A program made the position numbers and the translations under genes. Of a stretch of DNA of 64,000 bases, positions 37,439 through 46,259 are shown in pieces (the stretch's first letter is position 1; every line of letters starts with the position of its first letter). The stretch is from Ruegeria arenilitoris (lineage in GTDB: Bacteria; Pseudomonadota; Alphaproteobacteria; Rhodobacterales; Rhodobacteraceae), in the NCBI RefSeq assembly GCF_013031355.1, contig NZ_WPZO01000004.1:186001-250000 (forward strand). The letters run 5' to 3'. The notes below the pieces were generated by a model that worked only from the letters and a program-made list of their open reading frames with translations, was not told the origin of the DNA and did not search any database.

Positions 37439-38047
37439 ATGAAACTCTATCACAGTCCAACCTCGCCCTATGTCCGCAAGGTGATGGTTTTGCTGCACGA
37501 AACCCGCCAGCTTGAAGATGTCGAGGTGTTGAACGTCGCCACCACTCCGTTGGCTCCTGCGGACGAGCTGCAGGGCAAGGTGCCGCTGAGACGCATTCCG
37601 GCGCTGGAGCGACCCGATGGTCCGACGCTGTTCGACAGCCGCGTGATCTGCGCCTTTCTGGACGCGCGCATCAAGGCGGGAATGTACCCCGAGGGCACCG
37701 GGCGTTGGGACGTGCTGACGTTGGAGGCGCTGGCTGACGGTATTTTGGATTCGGCGGTGGGGATGGCCTATGAGGCGCGCCTGCGCCCCGAGGACAAACA
37801 GTGGGACACGTGGCTGGATGCGCAATGGGGCAAGATTGAACGGGCCTGTGCCGCGTTGAACCAGCGCTGGATGGCGCATCTGTCGGGGCCGCTGGATATG
37901 GGGCAGGTGGCCGTGGCCTGTGCGCTGGGCTATCTGGACCTGCGACACGACGCGCGGAACTGGCGCAAAGGTAATGACGCGCTGAGCGAGTGGTTTGCCA
38001 CCTTCAACGAACGGCCCAGCATGGCGGCGACCCGTCCCGAGGGTTAA
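37439..38047 (+). CDS. Glutathione S-transferase family protein
   Basis: A 202-residue GST-like protein. The thioredoxin-fold N-terminal domain starts MKLYHSPTSPYVRKVMVLLHE, with the cis-Pro and Glu-Ser-type motif as KVPLRRIPALERPDGPTLFDSRVI. An all-helical C-terminal domain follows. The active-site residue is probably Ser8 or Ser10 rather than Cys. I chose ATG 37439, behind AAGGAGAG; an upstream in-frame start lies inside the divergent FMN-riboswitch promoter region. The substrate is unknown. Confidence 0.87.
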   Translation: MKLYHSPTSPYVRKVMVLLHETRQLEDVEVLNVATTPLAPADELQGKVPLRRIPALERPDGPTLFDSRVICAFLDARIKAGMYPEGTGRWDVLTLEALADGILDSAVGMAYEARLRPEDKQWDTWLDAQWGKIERACAALNQRWMAHLSGPLDMGQVAVACALGYLDLRHDARNWRKGNDALSEWFATFNERPSMAATRPEG

Positions 38048-38059
38048 CCCGATTCAGGT

Positions 38060-38088
38060 GCGCTGGCCGTGACTTGCAGGGCCAGCGC
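38060..38088. terminator. Bidirectional stem-loop between convergent GST and cytochrome c genes
   Basis: A 9-bp perfect stem GCGCTGGCC/GGCCAGCGC with an 11-nt loop lies in the 49-base gap between two convergent genes. It has no T-run on either side. Confidence 0.5.
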
Positions 38089-38096
38089 GTGGTCGA

Positions 38097-38543
38097 TCAG
38101 GGTGCGCTGAACGTGGCGAGATAGGCCGCGATGTCGTCGGCGCCTTTTTTTAGCTTCACGCTCATGTTCGGGCGCGCGGTTTCGTCATCCAGATATTCTT
38201 GAATGAAACCAATCGGGTCCTGCGAATAGGCGGAGATGTTTTCCTCGGTCCAGACCAGACCTTCTTCGCCGGCGCGGATCATGTCATCGGTGAACATGCC
38301 GACGGGGAGACGCTCGCTCCCATAGCGGTAGTCATTCTCGGCACCGGCGACGCGGCCCACCACGCCAAAGAGATTCGGTCCGGTGATGCCGCCTTTGACC
38401 AGAACCTCGCCGTCTTTGATGATCGCATGGCAGGAAGAGCAGCGGTTATAGAGTTTTTCACCTTTGGCCGGGTCACCGGCAGCTGCGGCATGTGACGCAA
38501 GGGCAATCGTAAGAGTCAACGCAGTTGGAATGAGCTTTGGCAT
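38097..38543 (-). CDS. Cytochrome c2-type class I cytochrome c
   Basis: A 148-residue periplasmic protein. Its signal peptide is MPKLIPTALTLTIALASHAAAA, the heme site CSSCH is at residues 35-39, and the probable axial Met lies in RPNMSVKLKKGADDIAAYL. The class I order GITGPNLFGVVGR fits cytochrome c2, the electron carrier between the bc1 complex and terminal oxidases. petABC begins about 480 bases away on the opposite strand, so the two may share control. AGGA precedes the ATG. Confidence 0.9.
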   Translation of the reverse strand: MPKLIPTALTLTIALASHAAAAGDPAKGEKLYNRCSSCHAIIKDGEVLVKGGITGPNLFGVVGRVAGAENDYRYGSERLPVGMFTDDMIRAGEEGLVWTEENISAYSQDPIGFIQEYLDDETARPNMSVKLKKGADDIAAYLATFSAP

Positions 38544-39019
38544 GGAAAATGTCCTGCTGAGGTTGGGATTAATTCGGCCCTTCGGAGATTCCCGCTAAAA
38601 GTGCAATCGAAATCAGGCCTGCGTAAGCTCCTATAAAATATCTATTTTTAACTCAGTTTTTTCGCGGTCACGGATTTCCTGAAAGTGGGAAATTGCATGG
38701 CGAAAATGGGTCAGAAATTTGCAAATCAGGCAGCCTGTGATGAGGGGATGACTGATCCTGGTGGCCCGTGTACGCCGGACCCGAATCACATGGATGGCGA
38801 ATTAGGCTGATTGGCGGATTTCCCCACTTAAACCCGTCCAAAACTTGAAAAATCAGCCCCCCGTTGTGACATGAATGCCCATATGCGGCGTAGTGCGCGC
38901 CTATGACCGCTGGACGAACCGATTTCTCCCGGCTAGATAGCCGCGATGAGACGCCGCTTTGATGCGGTGCTGATGCATGTTTGCCCGCAACTGCGGGCGC
39001 CGGAATCGGAGAAAACCTC
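38544..39019. other. Divergent promoter region between cytochrome c2 and petABC
   Basis: No gene is evident in these 476 bases. The middle part (38625-38660) is AT-rich and probably holds promoter elements. A small inverted repeat GCCCGCAACTGCGGGC lies at 38983-38998, just before the petA ribosome site. Confidence 0.5.
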
Positions 39020-39604
39020 GTGTCCCACGCAGAAGACAACGAAGGCACCCGCAGAGATTTCCTCTACTACGTCGCTGGCGGCGCAGGTGTCGTTGCGACG
39101 GGTGCAGCCGTATGGCCCCTGATCAACCAAATGAACCCATCGGCAGACGTTCAGGCGCTGTCCTCGATCCGCGTGGACGTGAGCGGCGTTGAGCCGGGTA
39201 CGCAGCTGACCGTGAAATGGCTGGGTAAACCCGTGTTCATCCGTCACCGCACCGGTGCCGAGATCACCGAAGCGCAAGAGCAGGACGCCGAAGGCGTAGA
39301 CGCACTGCCCGATCCGCTGGCGCGCAACTTCAACCTGCCCGCGGATGCGCCTGCGACCGACGAAAACCGCGTGATGCCGTCGCCCGAAGGCGAAGCGCCC
39401 GGCGCATGGATCGTTCAGATGGGCGTGTGTACCCACCTGGGTTGTGTGCCTCTGGGTGATGCCGGTGACTTTGGCGGCTGGTTCTGCCCCTGCCACGGCT
39501 CGCACTACGACCTTGCCGGTCGTATCCGCAAAGGCCCCGCGCCCGAAAACCTGCCCGTCCCGCCCGTTGAGTGGGTGGACAACAGCACCATCAGACTCGG
39601 CTAA
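39020..39604 (+). CDS. petA: Ubiquinol-cytochrome c reductase Rieske iron-sulfur subunit
   Basis: A 194-residue membrane-anchored protein of the bc1 complex. The N-terminal anchor carries a Tat-like [22 protein letters not shown]. The [2Fe-2S] ligands are in CTHLGC (137-142) and CPCHGSH (156-162). I chose GTG 39020 ([14 protein letters not shown]), preceded by GGAG; the upstream in-frame start has no ribosome site. It is the first gene of petABC. Confidence 0.96.
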   Translation: MSHAEDNEGTRRDFLYYVAGGAGVVATGAAVWPLINQMNPSADVQALSSIRVDVSGVEPGTQLTVKWLGKPVFIRHRTGAEITEAQEQDAEGVDALPDPLARNFNLPADAPATDENRVMPSPEGEAPGAWIVQMGVCTHLGCVPLGDAGDFGGWFCPCHGSHYDLAGRIRKGPAPENLPVPPVEWVDNSTIRLG

Positions 39605-39618
39605 GGGAGACCCAACTT

Positions 39619-40950
39619 ATGTCCGGAATTCCCCACGATCATTACGAGCCGAAGACAAACGGCGAAAAGTGGCTGAACAGCCGCCTGCCGATTGTCGGCC
39701 TGATCTACGACACCATCATGATCCCCACCCCCAAGAACCTGAACTGGTGGTGGATCTGGGGCATCGTCCTGGCGTTCTGCCTGGCGCTGCAGATCGTCAC
39801 CGGTATCGTTCTGGTGATGCACTACACCCCGCATGTTGATCTGGCCTTCGCCAGCATCGAACACATCATGCGCAACGTGAATGGCGGCTATATGCTGCGC
39901 TACCTGCACATGAACGGCGCGTCGCTGTTCTTTGTTGCGGTTTACATCCACATCTTCCGCGGCCTGTTCTACGGCTCGTACAAAGCCCCGCGTGAGATCA
40001 CGTGGATCATCGGGATGCTGATCTACCTGATGATGATGGGCACCGCCTTCATGGGCTACGTTCTGCCCTGGGGTCAGATGTCCTTCTGGGGTGCGACCGT
40101 GATCACCGGCCTGTTTGGCGCGATCCCGTTTGTGGGTGACGCGATCCAGACCTGGCTGCTGGGCGGACCCGCGGTGGACAATGCCACGCTGAACCGCTTC
40201 TTCTCGCTGCACTACCTGCTGCCGTTCGTTATCGCGGCGCTGGTAATCGTGCACATCTGGGCCTTCCACACCACCGGCAACAACAACCCCACGGGTGTTG
40301 AAGTGCGCCGTGGCTCGAAAGCCGAGGCCGAGAAAGACACGCTGCCATTCTGGCCCTACTTCGTGATCAAGGACCTGTTCGCGCTGGCCGTGATCCTGGT
40401 TGTGTTCTGGGCGGTTGTCGGCTTCATGCCGAACTATCTGGGCCACCCGGACAACTACATCGAAGCCAACCCGCTGGTGACACCTGCACACATCGTGCCC
40501 GAATGGTACTTCCTGCCGTTCTACGCGATCCTGCGTGCCTTCACCGGTGAGGTCTGGGTTGTTCAGTTCGCCAGCTTCATTACCGGTGGCATCGTCGACG
40601 CCAAGTTCTTTGGTGTGATCGCGATGTTCGGTGCGATCCTGGCCATGGCCCTGGCGCCCTGGCTGGACACCTCGAGCGTGCGTTCGGGCAAGTACCGTCC
40701 GATGTTCAAATGGTGGTTCTACCTGCTGGTCATCGACTTCTTTGCCCTGATGTGGCTGGGTGCGATGCCCGCGGAAGAGCCCTATGCGACCTTCTCGCTG
40801 ATCGCGTCTGCCTACTGGTTCGCTTATTTCTTCGTGATCCTGCCGATCCTCGGCGTGATCGAGAAGCCTCTGGCACAGCCCGAGACCATCGAAGAAGACT
40901 TCAACGCGCATTATGGCAAGGCTGACGCCGACGCCACGCCGGCCGAGTAA
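39619..40950 (+). CDS. petB: Cytochrome b of the bc1 complex
   Basis: A 443-residue membrane protein with eight core helices. Heme-ligand histidines lie in [27 protein letters not shown] and [28 protein letters not shown], and the Qo-site PEWY motif is in [17 protein letters not shown]. It carries both b hemes and the quinol sites. ATG 39619 lies 14 bases after the petA stop, behind AAGGGAGA. Confidence 0.97.
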   Translation: MSGIPHDHYEPKTNGEKWLNSRLPIVGLIYDTIMIPTPKNLNWWWIWGIVLAFCLALQIVTGIVLVMHYTPHVDLAFASIEHIMRNVNGGYMLRYLHMNGASLFFVAVYIHIFRGLFYGSYKAPREITWIIGMLIYLMMMGTAFMGYVLPWGQMSFWGATVITGLFGAIPFVGDAIQTWLLGGPAVDNATLNRFFSLHYLLPFVIAALVIVHIWAFHTTGNNNPTGVEVRRGSKAEAEKDTLPFWPYFVIKDLFALAVILVVFWAVVGFMPNYLGHPDNYIEANPLVTPAHIVPEWYFLPFYAILRAFTGEVWVVQFASFITGGIVDAKFFGVIAMFGAILAMALAPWLDTSSVRSGKYRPMFKWWFYLLVIDFFALMWLGAMPAEEPYATFSLIASAYWFAYFFVILPILGVIEKPLAQPETIEEDFNAHYGKADADATPAE

Positions 40951-40967
40951 GAAGAGGGACCGGAAAC

Positions 40968-41753
40968 ATGTTCAAGAAACTTGCAATCGGTGCCGCGTTT
41001 GCTCTGGCCCTTGCTCCTGCTGCGTCTTTCGCAGCAGGCGGCGGCGAGCAGCATATCGAGGATTTCGACTTCTCGTTCGAGGGGCCGTTTGGCACCTGGG
41101 ACAAGGGCCAGCTGCAGCGCGGTCTGCAGATCTATACCGAGGTCTGCGCAGCCTGCCACGGCCTGCAATACGTGCCGCTGCGGACGCTGGAAGACCTGGG
41201 CTATTCGGAAGAAGAAGTTATCGCCTATGCGGCGGGCAACTTCGAAGTGTTCGATCCCGAGCTGGATGATTTCCGCCCGGCCATCCCGACCGATCACTTC
41301 CCGGCCAATAACGGTGTTGGCGCGCCGGACCTGAGCCTGATGGCCAAGGCCCGCGCCGGTTTCCACGGCCCCTACGGTCTGGGTATCAACCAGCTGTTCA
41401 AAGGCATGGGCGGCGCGGAATACATCGCCTCGCTGCTGGATGGCTATACCGGCCATGAAAAGGAAGAGGCCGGCGCGGTCTTGTACGAAAACACCGCCTT
41501 CCCCGGTGGCTGGATTTCGATGGCACCGCCGCTGTCCGACGATCAGGTTGAATTTGCCGATGGCCACCCGGCCACGGTTGAGGCCATGTCCGAGGATGTC
41601 GCTGCCTTCCTGATGTGGACGGCCGAACCGAAGATGATGGAGCGCAAATACTCGGGCTTCGTCGGCGTGATCTTCCTGTCGCTATTGTCGGTGCTGCTGT
41701 ACCTCGTCAACAAACGCCTGTGGGCCGCTGTAAAGGGGAAGAAGAAGCACTAA
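40968..41753 (+). CDS. petC: Cytochrome c1 of the bc1 complex
   Basis: A 261-residue protein. The signal peptide is [22 protein letters not shown], the heme motif CAACH is at residues 60-64, the Met ligand lies in [15 protein letters not shown], and a C-terminal anchor helix ([16 protein letters not shown]) is followed by a basic tail. It receives electrons from the Rieske protein and passes them to cytochrome c2. It is last in the operon, before a strong terminator. Confidence 0.97.
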   Translation: MFKKLAIGAAFALALAPAASFAAGGGEQHIEDFDFSFEGPFGTWDKGQLQRGLQIYTEVCAACHGLQYVPLRTLEDLGYSEEEVIAYAAGNFEVFDPELDDFRPAIPTDHFPANNGVGAPDLSLMAKARAGFHGPYGLGINQLFKGMGGAEYIASLLDGYTGHEKEEAGAVLYENTAFPGGWISMAPPLSDDQVEFADGHPATVEAMSEDVAAFLMWTAEPKMMERKYSGFVGVIFLSLLSVLLYLVNKRLWAAVKGKKKH

Positions 41754-41777
41754 GCGCTGATCTTCCTTAGAATAAAG

Positions 41778-41809
41778 AACCCCCGCGCCACTGGCTGCGG
41801 GGGTTTTTT
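41778..41809 (+). terminator. Rho-independent terminator of petABC
   Basis: A 9-bp stem AACCCCCGC/GCGGGGGTT with a 10-nt loop is followed by TTTTTT overlapping the stem base. Confidence 0.93.
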
Positions 41810-41891
41810 GTTTGGGGGGTGAAGTGGCCAGCCCCTTCTTGGCCTGCGACCAAATCAACCTTGAGGTATTTTGGGCCAGATGAAGAGTGGA

Positions 41892-43148
41892 TCAGGCTGT
41901 GAGTTGGGTTTCGGTTGCGCCAGTGATGGTGGCGGTCACGATCTGCCCTTCGGTCTGAGGGGTTCCGAACGACACCTCGGTGAATTGCTCGGTACGGCCC
42001 ATATGCGGGTTTTCCATCAGGATGTGATGGGTTTTGCCGATCTGGTCGCTCAGATGTTTGACGACCTGAGCCTCGCCCGCAGTGCGCAGCCGGGCGGCGC
42101 GGTCCTTGATGATGGTGCCGTTGATCTGCTGCGGTATGCGGGCCGCCGGGGTGCCTTCGCGCTTGGAATAGGGGAAGACGTGCAGCCAGGTTAGATCGCA
42201 GTCGGTGACAAGTTTCAGCGAGTTCTCGAAATGCGCCTCGGACTCGGTGGGAAAGCCCGCGATGATGTCAGCGCCAAAGGTCATCTCGGGGCGCAGCTTG
42301 CGGGCTTCTTCAGTGAAGCGGATGGCGTCGTCGCGTAGGTGGCGGCGTTTCATCCGTTTCAGGATCAGGTCGTCCCCGTGCTGCAGTGACAGGTGCAGAT
42401 GCGGCATCAGGCGCGGCTCGGTCGCGATGGCCTGCATCAGGTTCTCGTCCACCTCGATCGAGTCGATTGAGCTGATCCGCAGGCGCGGCAGATCGGGCAC
42501 TAGTTTGAGAATGCGCATCACCAGATCGCCCAGCTTGGGCTGAGCAGGCAGGTCCGCGCCCCACGAGGTCAGGTCAACGCCGGTCAGAACCACTTCGTTA
42601 TAACCCCGGTCCACCAGCCGCTTGATCTGGTCTACTACAACTCCTGCAGGGACGCTGCGAGAGTTACCGCGGCCATAAGGAATGATGCAGAAGGTGCAGC
42701 GGTGATCACAGCCATTTTGGACCTGCACATAAGCGCGGGAACGGGTGCCAAACCCGTCGATCAGGTGACCGGCGGTTTCGGTAACCGACATGATGTCATC
42801 GACCTGTACGGCTTCGGTCTGGCCGATGAAATCCGCCGCCATGCCTTTCCAGGTGTCAGGCTGCATCTTCTCGGTATTTCCGATGACCGCATCAACCTCT
42901 TCCATTCCGGCAAAGGTTTCGGGTTCGGTCTGTGCTGCGCATCCCGTCACGATCAGCCGTGCATTGGGATTTTCACGGCGCAGCTTGCGAATCTCCTGCC
43001 GTGCCTTGCGCACCGCCTCAGCCGTGACTGCGCAGGTGTTCACCACAACCGCGTCGGTCAGGCCCGCCTGTTGCGACAGTTCCTTCATCGCCTCGGTCTC
43101 ATAGGCGTTCAGGCGGCAGCCCAGCGTGGTGAATTTCGGCGCGCTCAT
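41892..43148 (-). CDS. mtaB: tRNA t6A37 methylthiotransferase MtaB
   Basis: A 418-residue radical-SAM methylthiotransferase that makes ms2t6A37 in tRNA. The N-terminal UPF0004 cysteines are in TLGCRLNAYETE, VVNTCAVTAEA and IVTGCAAQ. The radical-SAM cluster is in CDHRCTFCIIPYGRGNSRS, and a C-terminal TRAM-like region follows. I chose ATG 43148, which overlaps the dapF stop by 4 bases (ATGA). The order dapF-mtaB is common in Rhodobacterales. Confidence 0.95.
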   Translation of the reverse strand: MSAPKFTTLGCRLNAYETEAMKELSQQAGLTDAVVVNTCAVTAEAVRKARQEIRKLRRENPNARLIVTGCAAQTEPETFAGMEEVDAVIGNTEKMQPDTWKGMAADFIGQTEAVQVDDIMSVTETAGHLIDGFGTRSRAYVQVQNGCDHRCTFCIIPYGRGNSRSVPAGVVVDQIKRLVDRGYNEVVLTGVDLTSWGADLPAQPKLGDLVMRILKLVPDLPRLRISSIDSIEVDENLMQAIATEPRLMPHLHLSLQHGDDLILKRMKRRHLRDDAIRFTEEARKLRPEMTFGADIIAGFPTESEAHFENSLKLVTDCDLTWLHVFPYSKREGTPAARIPQQINGTIIKDRAARLRTAGEAQVVKHLSDQIGKTHHILMENPHMGRTEQFTEVSFGTPQTEGQIVTATITGATETQLTA

Positions 43149-43987
43149 CCCAGTGTCCTCAGGAATTCCGGCGTCAGAGTACCTGAGAATACGTGGCAGG
43201 TGGGTCCGGTCATCCACACGCCATCCTCGCGCCAGTCGATCCAGATGGTGCCGCCGTCCAGATCGATCTGCACCTTGCGCCCAGTCAGGCCGCGCCGTGC
43301 AGCGGCCACGGCGGTTGCGCAGGAGGATGATCCCGAGGCCAGCGTGATGCCCACGCCCCGCTCCCACACACGCATCCGGATGTGGTCGGGGCCTATGACC
43401 TGTGCCACCTGCACATTGGTACGTTCGGGATACAGCGGGTGGTATTCATAGCGCGCGCCAAATTCTGTCAGAGGGATGGCTTCGGCGTCCTCGACAAAGA
43501 AAGTGCAGTGCGGATTGCCCATCCCAGTGGCGGTTGGCCCGCCCTCGATCGGCAGCTCGAGTGTGTCCGCCTCTTCGGCCAGCGGAATCTCGTGCCAGTC
43601 CAGCTGCGGCGGCCCCATGTTAACCGAGGTCAGCCCGTCGCCCGCATCGCGTGCGTACAGCGTGCCGCGTTCGGTGGTCAGCGTCAGGTCGGACTTGCCG
43701 GTTTCCTCCATCAGGAAACGCGCAATGCAGCGCGTCGCATTCCCACATGCGGCCGAGGTCGATCCGTCAGCGTTGTAGAACACCAGATGCGCATCCGATT
43801 CGCCGTTTTCGATCACCGCCAACTGATCGAACCCGACACCAAACTGCCGGTGCCCGATTCCTCTTGCCAGGTCAGGCGTAATCTCAACGCTATGCGCGCG
43901 CGCATCCACAATGACAAAGTCATTGCCCAGCCCGTGCATCTTCATGAAGGGCAAACCGGAGGTCAGTATTCGTTGCATGGCGCGCAT
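43145..43987 (-). CDS. dapF: Diaminopimelate epimerase
   Basis: A ~280-residue PLP-independent epimerase converting LL- to meso-diaminopimelate for lysine and peptidoglycan. Present are the N-terminal FMKMHGLGNDFVIVDAR, the first catalytic cysteine in TSAACGNATRC, and MGNPHCTFF. The second catalytic cysteine, normally in ACGTGA, is replaced by serine here: GITLASGSSSCATAV, read directly as GCC TCG GGA. A cysteine follows five residues later. Whether this is a lineage trait or a loss of function is unclear. I prefer ATG 43987 (MRAMQRIL), behind AGGG; ATG 43978 and 44014 are alternatives. Confidence 0.9.
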   Translation of the reverse strand: MRAMQRILTSGLPFMKMHGLGNDFVIVDARAHSVEITPDLARGIGHRQFGVGFDQLAVIENGESDAHLVFYNADGSTSAACGNATRCIARFLMEETGKSDLTLTTERGTLYARDAGDGLTSVNMGPPQLDWHEIPLAEEADTLELPIEGGPTATGMGNPHCTFFVEDAEAIPLTEFGARYEYHPLYPERTNVQVAQVIGPDHIRMRVWERGVGITLASGSSSCATAVAAARRGLTGRKVQIDLDGGTIWIDWREDGVWMTGPTCHVFSGTLTPEFLRTLG

Positions 43988-44199
43988 ATAACCCTGCGTT
44001 GGAAAGGAATCCACCCTGTGGTGAAGATTCCTGAAAAAAGGGGTTGACCCCCCCGCGCCACCTGCCTAATTAGGCCGCCTATCGGGTCGCCGGAAACAAG
44101 TTAAGTGAAGGCGAAACGAGGCGCAAAATAAGGACTTGCACCCGGTCGGGAAAATGCCTTAGAGAGCGCCACGGATCGACAAGATCCAGACAAAAGAGT

Positions 44200-44275
44200 G
44201 GGCCGTTAGCTCAGTTGGTAGAGCAACTGACTTTTAATCAGTGGGTCGCAGGTTCGAATCCTGCACGGCTCACCA
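44200..44275 (+). tRNA. tRNA-Lys(TTT), insertion target of the element
   Basis: A complete 76-base cloverleaf with CCA. The acceptor stem is GGGCCGT/ACGGCTC, the anticodon loop CTTTTAA gives TTT, and the T arm is GCAGGTTCGAATCCTGC. Its 3' part is duplicated at 52593, marking an integration site. Confidence 0.97.
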
Positions 44276-44276
44276 C
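44231..44276 (+). repeat. attL: 46-bp direct repeat within tRNA-Lys
   Basis: From the anticodon loop to the base after CCA, identical to 52593-52638. The bases on either side of the match differ between copies, so the repeat ends are exact. Confidence 0.93.
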
Positions 44277-44341
44277 TTTTTTCATTAATAACAAGCACTT
44301 ACGAGGATTCGTTTAGAGCGCGTATCGTGGCGTACGGCTTG

Positions 44342-44361
44342 CCGGAAGCAATACGGAAGCA
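44342..44361 (+). repeat. Left arm-type repeat pair
   Basis: CCGGAAGCAATACGGAAGCA holds two CGGAAGC copies 11 bases apart. It matches 52443-52462 at 19 of 20 positions, so the same motif flanks both att cores and probably binds the integrase arm domain. Confidence 0.6.
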
Positions 44362-44541
44362 CTGTGACAAAGATTTAAGTGTGCCTATTGGATCACTATG
44401 ACGCGGCGCGGCTATTGGCAGTGGTAGTAGCCGGACGCAACCTTTGGAACGCAGGGACACAACATTCCGGACAGGTCATATAAGGCCACACAGCTGTCGT
44501 TCACTGCGGCTGCAGCACCCAGCACATCGAACGGCAGCATT

Positions 44542-44691
44542 ATGGTGGAAATGTGTCGTAGTGGCGGCGATGCCGCGACAAGCAGACAACGCGTAGGTTC
44601 GGAGAGCCGGGTGCGAGACTATTTGATGACATTTTCAATTTCTTTGGCGTATGTATCAGTTGGCCTTCTTGCCGGTATTCCTTTCGCCTAG
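44542..44691 (+). CDS. Possible small tail-anchored membrane protein
   Basis: A 49-codon frame from ATG 44542 ends in a clear membrane helix (FSISLAYVSVGLLAGIPFA) right before the stop. A shorter version could start at GTG 44611, which has GGAG six bases upstream (26 codons). There is no recognised family. Small single-helix proteins are common in mobile elements as toxins or membrane modulators, but nothing here shows which. Coding status is uncertain. Confidence 0.25.
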   Translation: MVEMCRSGGDAATSRQRVGSESRVRDYLMTFSISLAYVSVGLLAGIPFA

Positions 44692-45002
44692 CGGTGAGGC
44701 ACACCAAACTCTAAGGCTCTTCAAATGGTTGCGGATCTGTTTCCAAAAGGTAAACAGTGTTTCCACCAATGGGGATTCGCCCTCAGGGTGAAACAGTGTC
44801 ATCCTGATGAAATGGGGCGACGCGCCTTATTTTTATGACCTAATTCTTCCCCAAGGGGCCAATGTGGATGGCGCGTCGTCCTTCGTGATCTTCAACATCC
44901 TTGGCGTTTAGACGTTACTATCCAACGGACACTCATACGGAAAATCGTAGTGTGGAACTTACGAAGACCACTCAATAAAAGACGGCATTAACCAAATCGC
45001 AA

Positions 45003-45602
45003 TTATTCGCAGCGACCCAGAATGGAGTTGGGTGTGCGAAACACGCAGCTTTTCCCGCTCACACAGTGAATATCCTGAACGCAAACATTCAACTCTGCGC
45101 ACAAGAATGTATTCGAGTCAAAATGCGCTCCTACGAGTACTTTCCCGATCGGGCAAGCATGCATACCGCTTCTTTGGGTTGAAGTGTCGATTTCCGGTGT
45201 GCCGAAATCGCCAAAATAGGACTGTGTGACAACATCATAAGACTGACAGTTGAACCCATTTCCATCGACGTGAACACCCACTACTGCTTCACTTGGACCG
45301 CACCAATGCATCGAGCCGCCAGGAAACGCGAACTGATTGTCCGTCCTGATACCCCAACTTTGACGTGCCGGAAAATCCAGCGCCCATTCCAGAGGCCCTG
45401 TACATAGCAATAAGTTCTGATCAACGTGCACTCCGGCAACCAGGAACCCTGGAGGGCAGCTATGCATTCCGTTTTGTTGAGTCGGTGGCTCATTGTCACC
45501 ATCAACAAACTCCGCTGCTTGAGAGGTCGACGCATTGCCAAAAACGAAAGCGTAGAGGGCAAAGATCGAAGCTATACTTTTAAGAGTATTTGTTATGGTC
45601 AT
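45003..45602 (-). CDS. Exported protein with three Cys-bearing GMHxC repeats
   Basis: A 199-residue protein of unknown function. Residues 1-30 are a signal peptide (FALYAFVFGNASTSQAA). Three 23-residue repeats follow at about 45-67, 97-119 and 146-168, near-regular at ~50-residue steps. Each has a Gly/Ser-Met-His-x-Cys start, a V-G-x-H-x-D-x-N core and a closing Cys, e.g. GMHACPIGKVLVGAHFDSN. Each repeat thus has its own cysteine pair, suggesting disulfide-closed modules with a conserved His-x-Asp. The C-terminus (CVQDIHCVSGKSCVFR, LGRCE) is a separate small Cys-rich motif like those in secreted knot proteins. It is cargo of the tRNA-Lys element, transcribed alone. Confidence 0.7.
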   Translation of the reverse strand: MTITNTLKSIASIFALYAFVFGNASTSQAAEFVDGDNEPPTQQNGMHSCPPGFLVAGVHVDQNLLLCTGPLEWALDFPARQSWGIRTDNQFAFPGGSMHWCGPSEAVVGVHVDGNGFNCQSYDVVTQSYFGDFGTPEIDTSTQRSGMHACPIGKVLVGAHFDSNTFLCAELNVCVQDIHCVSGKSCVFRTPNSILGRCE

Positions 45603-45724
45603 GACTTAACTCCTATTTTTGAAGAAAATTCAGACTTTGGAATTATACCATATTTTTACAATATTTGCGGATTTGCCGTGCGTCCTTTGAGCATCAGACA
45701 ATAATCACCGGCAAAACAAAGAAA

Positions 45725-45745
45725 GCCCGACCGCATAGGTCGGGC
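45725..45745 (-). terminator. Rho-independent terminator, minus strand
   Basis: An 8-bp stem GCCCGACC/GGTCGGGC with a 5-nt loop is followed, on the minus strand, by TTTCTTTGTTTTG. It lies 95 bases past the 87-residue gene and supports minus-strand transcription there. Confidence 0.75.
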
Positions 45746-45839
45746 CGCCTAGGCTCAGGACTCATAGCCAATAGATGACGAGAACGCTACGTCCGCAAAC
45801 TCGCCGTTATTATGCAGTTCGTCCAATGTCCGGTTTGCG

Positions 45840-46103
45840 TCATTCGCGACTTGCTGCACGAGCCAAGCTCAAAACATCGGTCAAGGTCCGCTCAGGGCTC
45901 AAAAGGACCTGTTCTGTCTCACCGCAGAAAACGACCGCTACGAGCCCATCTTGCCGAATGCTGCGGCAGCCACGAACGTCAGCTTCGCTACCGCAGAACG
46001 CTTGGATCATGCACAATAGGCCGACAAAGATGCCCAGAGTGACGAACCTTCGTATCAGAGTATCCAAACGACTCGCCCCCCCGCCCGAAGTCGTTTGGGG
46101 CAT
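45840..46103 (-). CDS. Hypothetical protein with one membrane helix
   Basis: An 87-residue frame with a strong ribosome site (GGAGGGAT) before ATG 46103 and a terminator downstream. It has one predicted membrane helix (FVTLGIFVGLLCMIQAF, about residues 20-36). A Cys-containing domain follows (GCRSIRQDGLVAVVFCGETEQVLLSPERT). No family is recognised. Overlapping plus-strand frames have no ribosome site and look like shadows. Confidence 0.5.
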   Translation of the reverse strand: MPQTTSGGGASRLDTLIRRFVTLGIFVGLLCMIQAFCGSEADVRGCRSIRQDGLVAVVFCGETEQVLLSPERTLTDVLSLARAASRE

Positions 46104-46259
46104 ATCCCTCCAGTGCCATTGAACACATGTGGTCAGGAAAGCGGCTCTCAGACACTGTCGTTTGATAGGCTGAGAGGAACCTCGGCACCATCAGCCAACT
46201 ATTTGAGAATCGACAACGTTTCTGATATTCTAAACACATAAGTTTTGAGGTTCTTTAAA

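Larger units (their letters stand above)
44277..45002. other. Left end of the element, mostly non-coding
   Basis: This 726-base stretch holds integrase-arm-like repeats near 44342 and a possible small membrane ORF (44542-44691). Between about 44710 and 44911 one frame reads LFKWLRICFQKVNSVSTNG, has one TGA at 44789, then continues as NSVILMKWGDAPYFYDLILP to a stop. That looks like a decayed gene. Confidence 0.4.

Noticed and set aside
45775-46122. 115-residue plus-strand frame opposite the 87-residue gene
   Set aside because: Basic, low-complexity product without a ribosome site; the minus-strand gene has both a ribosome site and a terminator.
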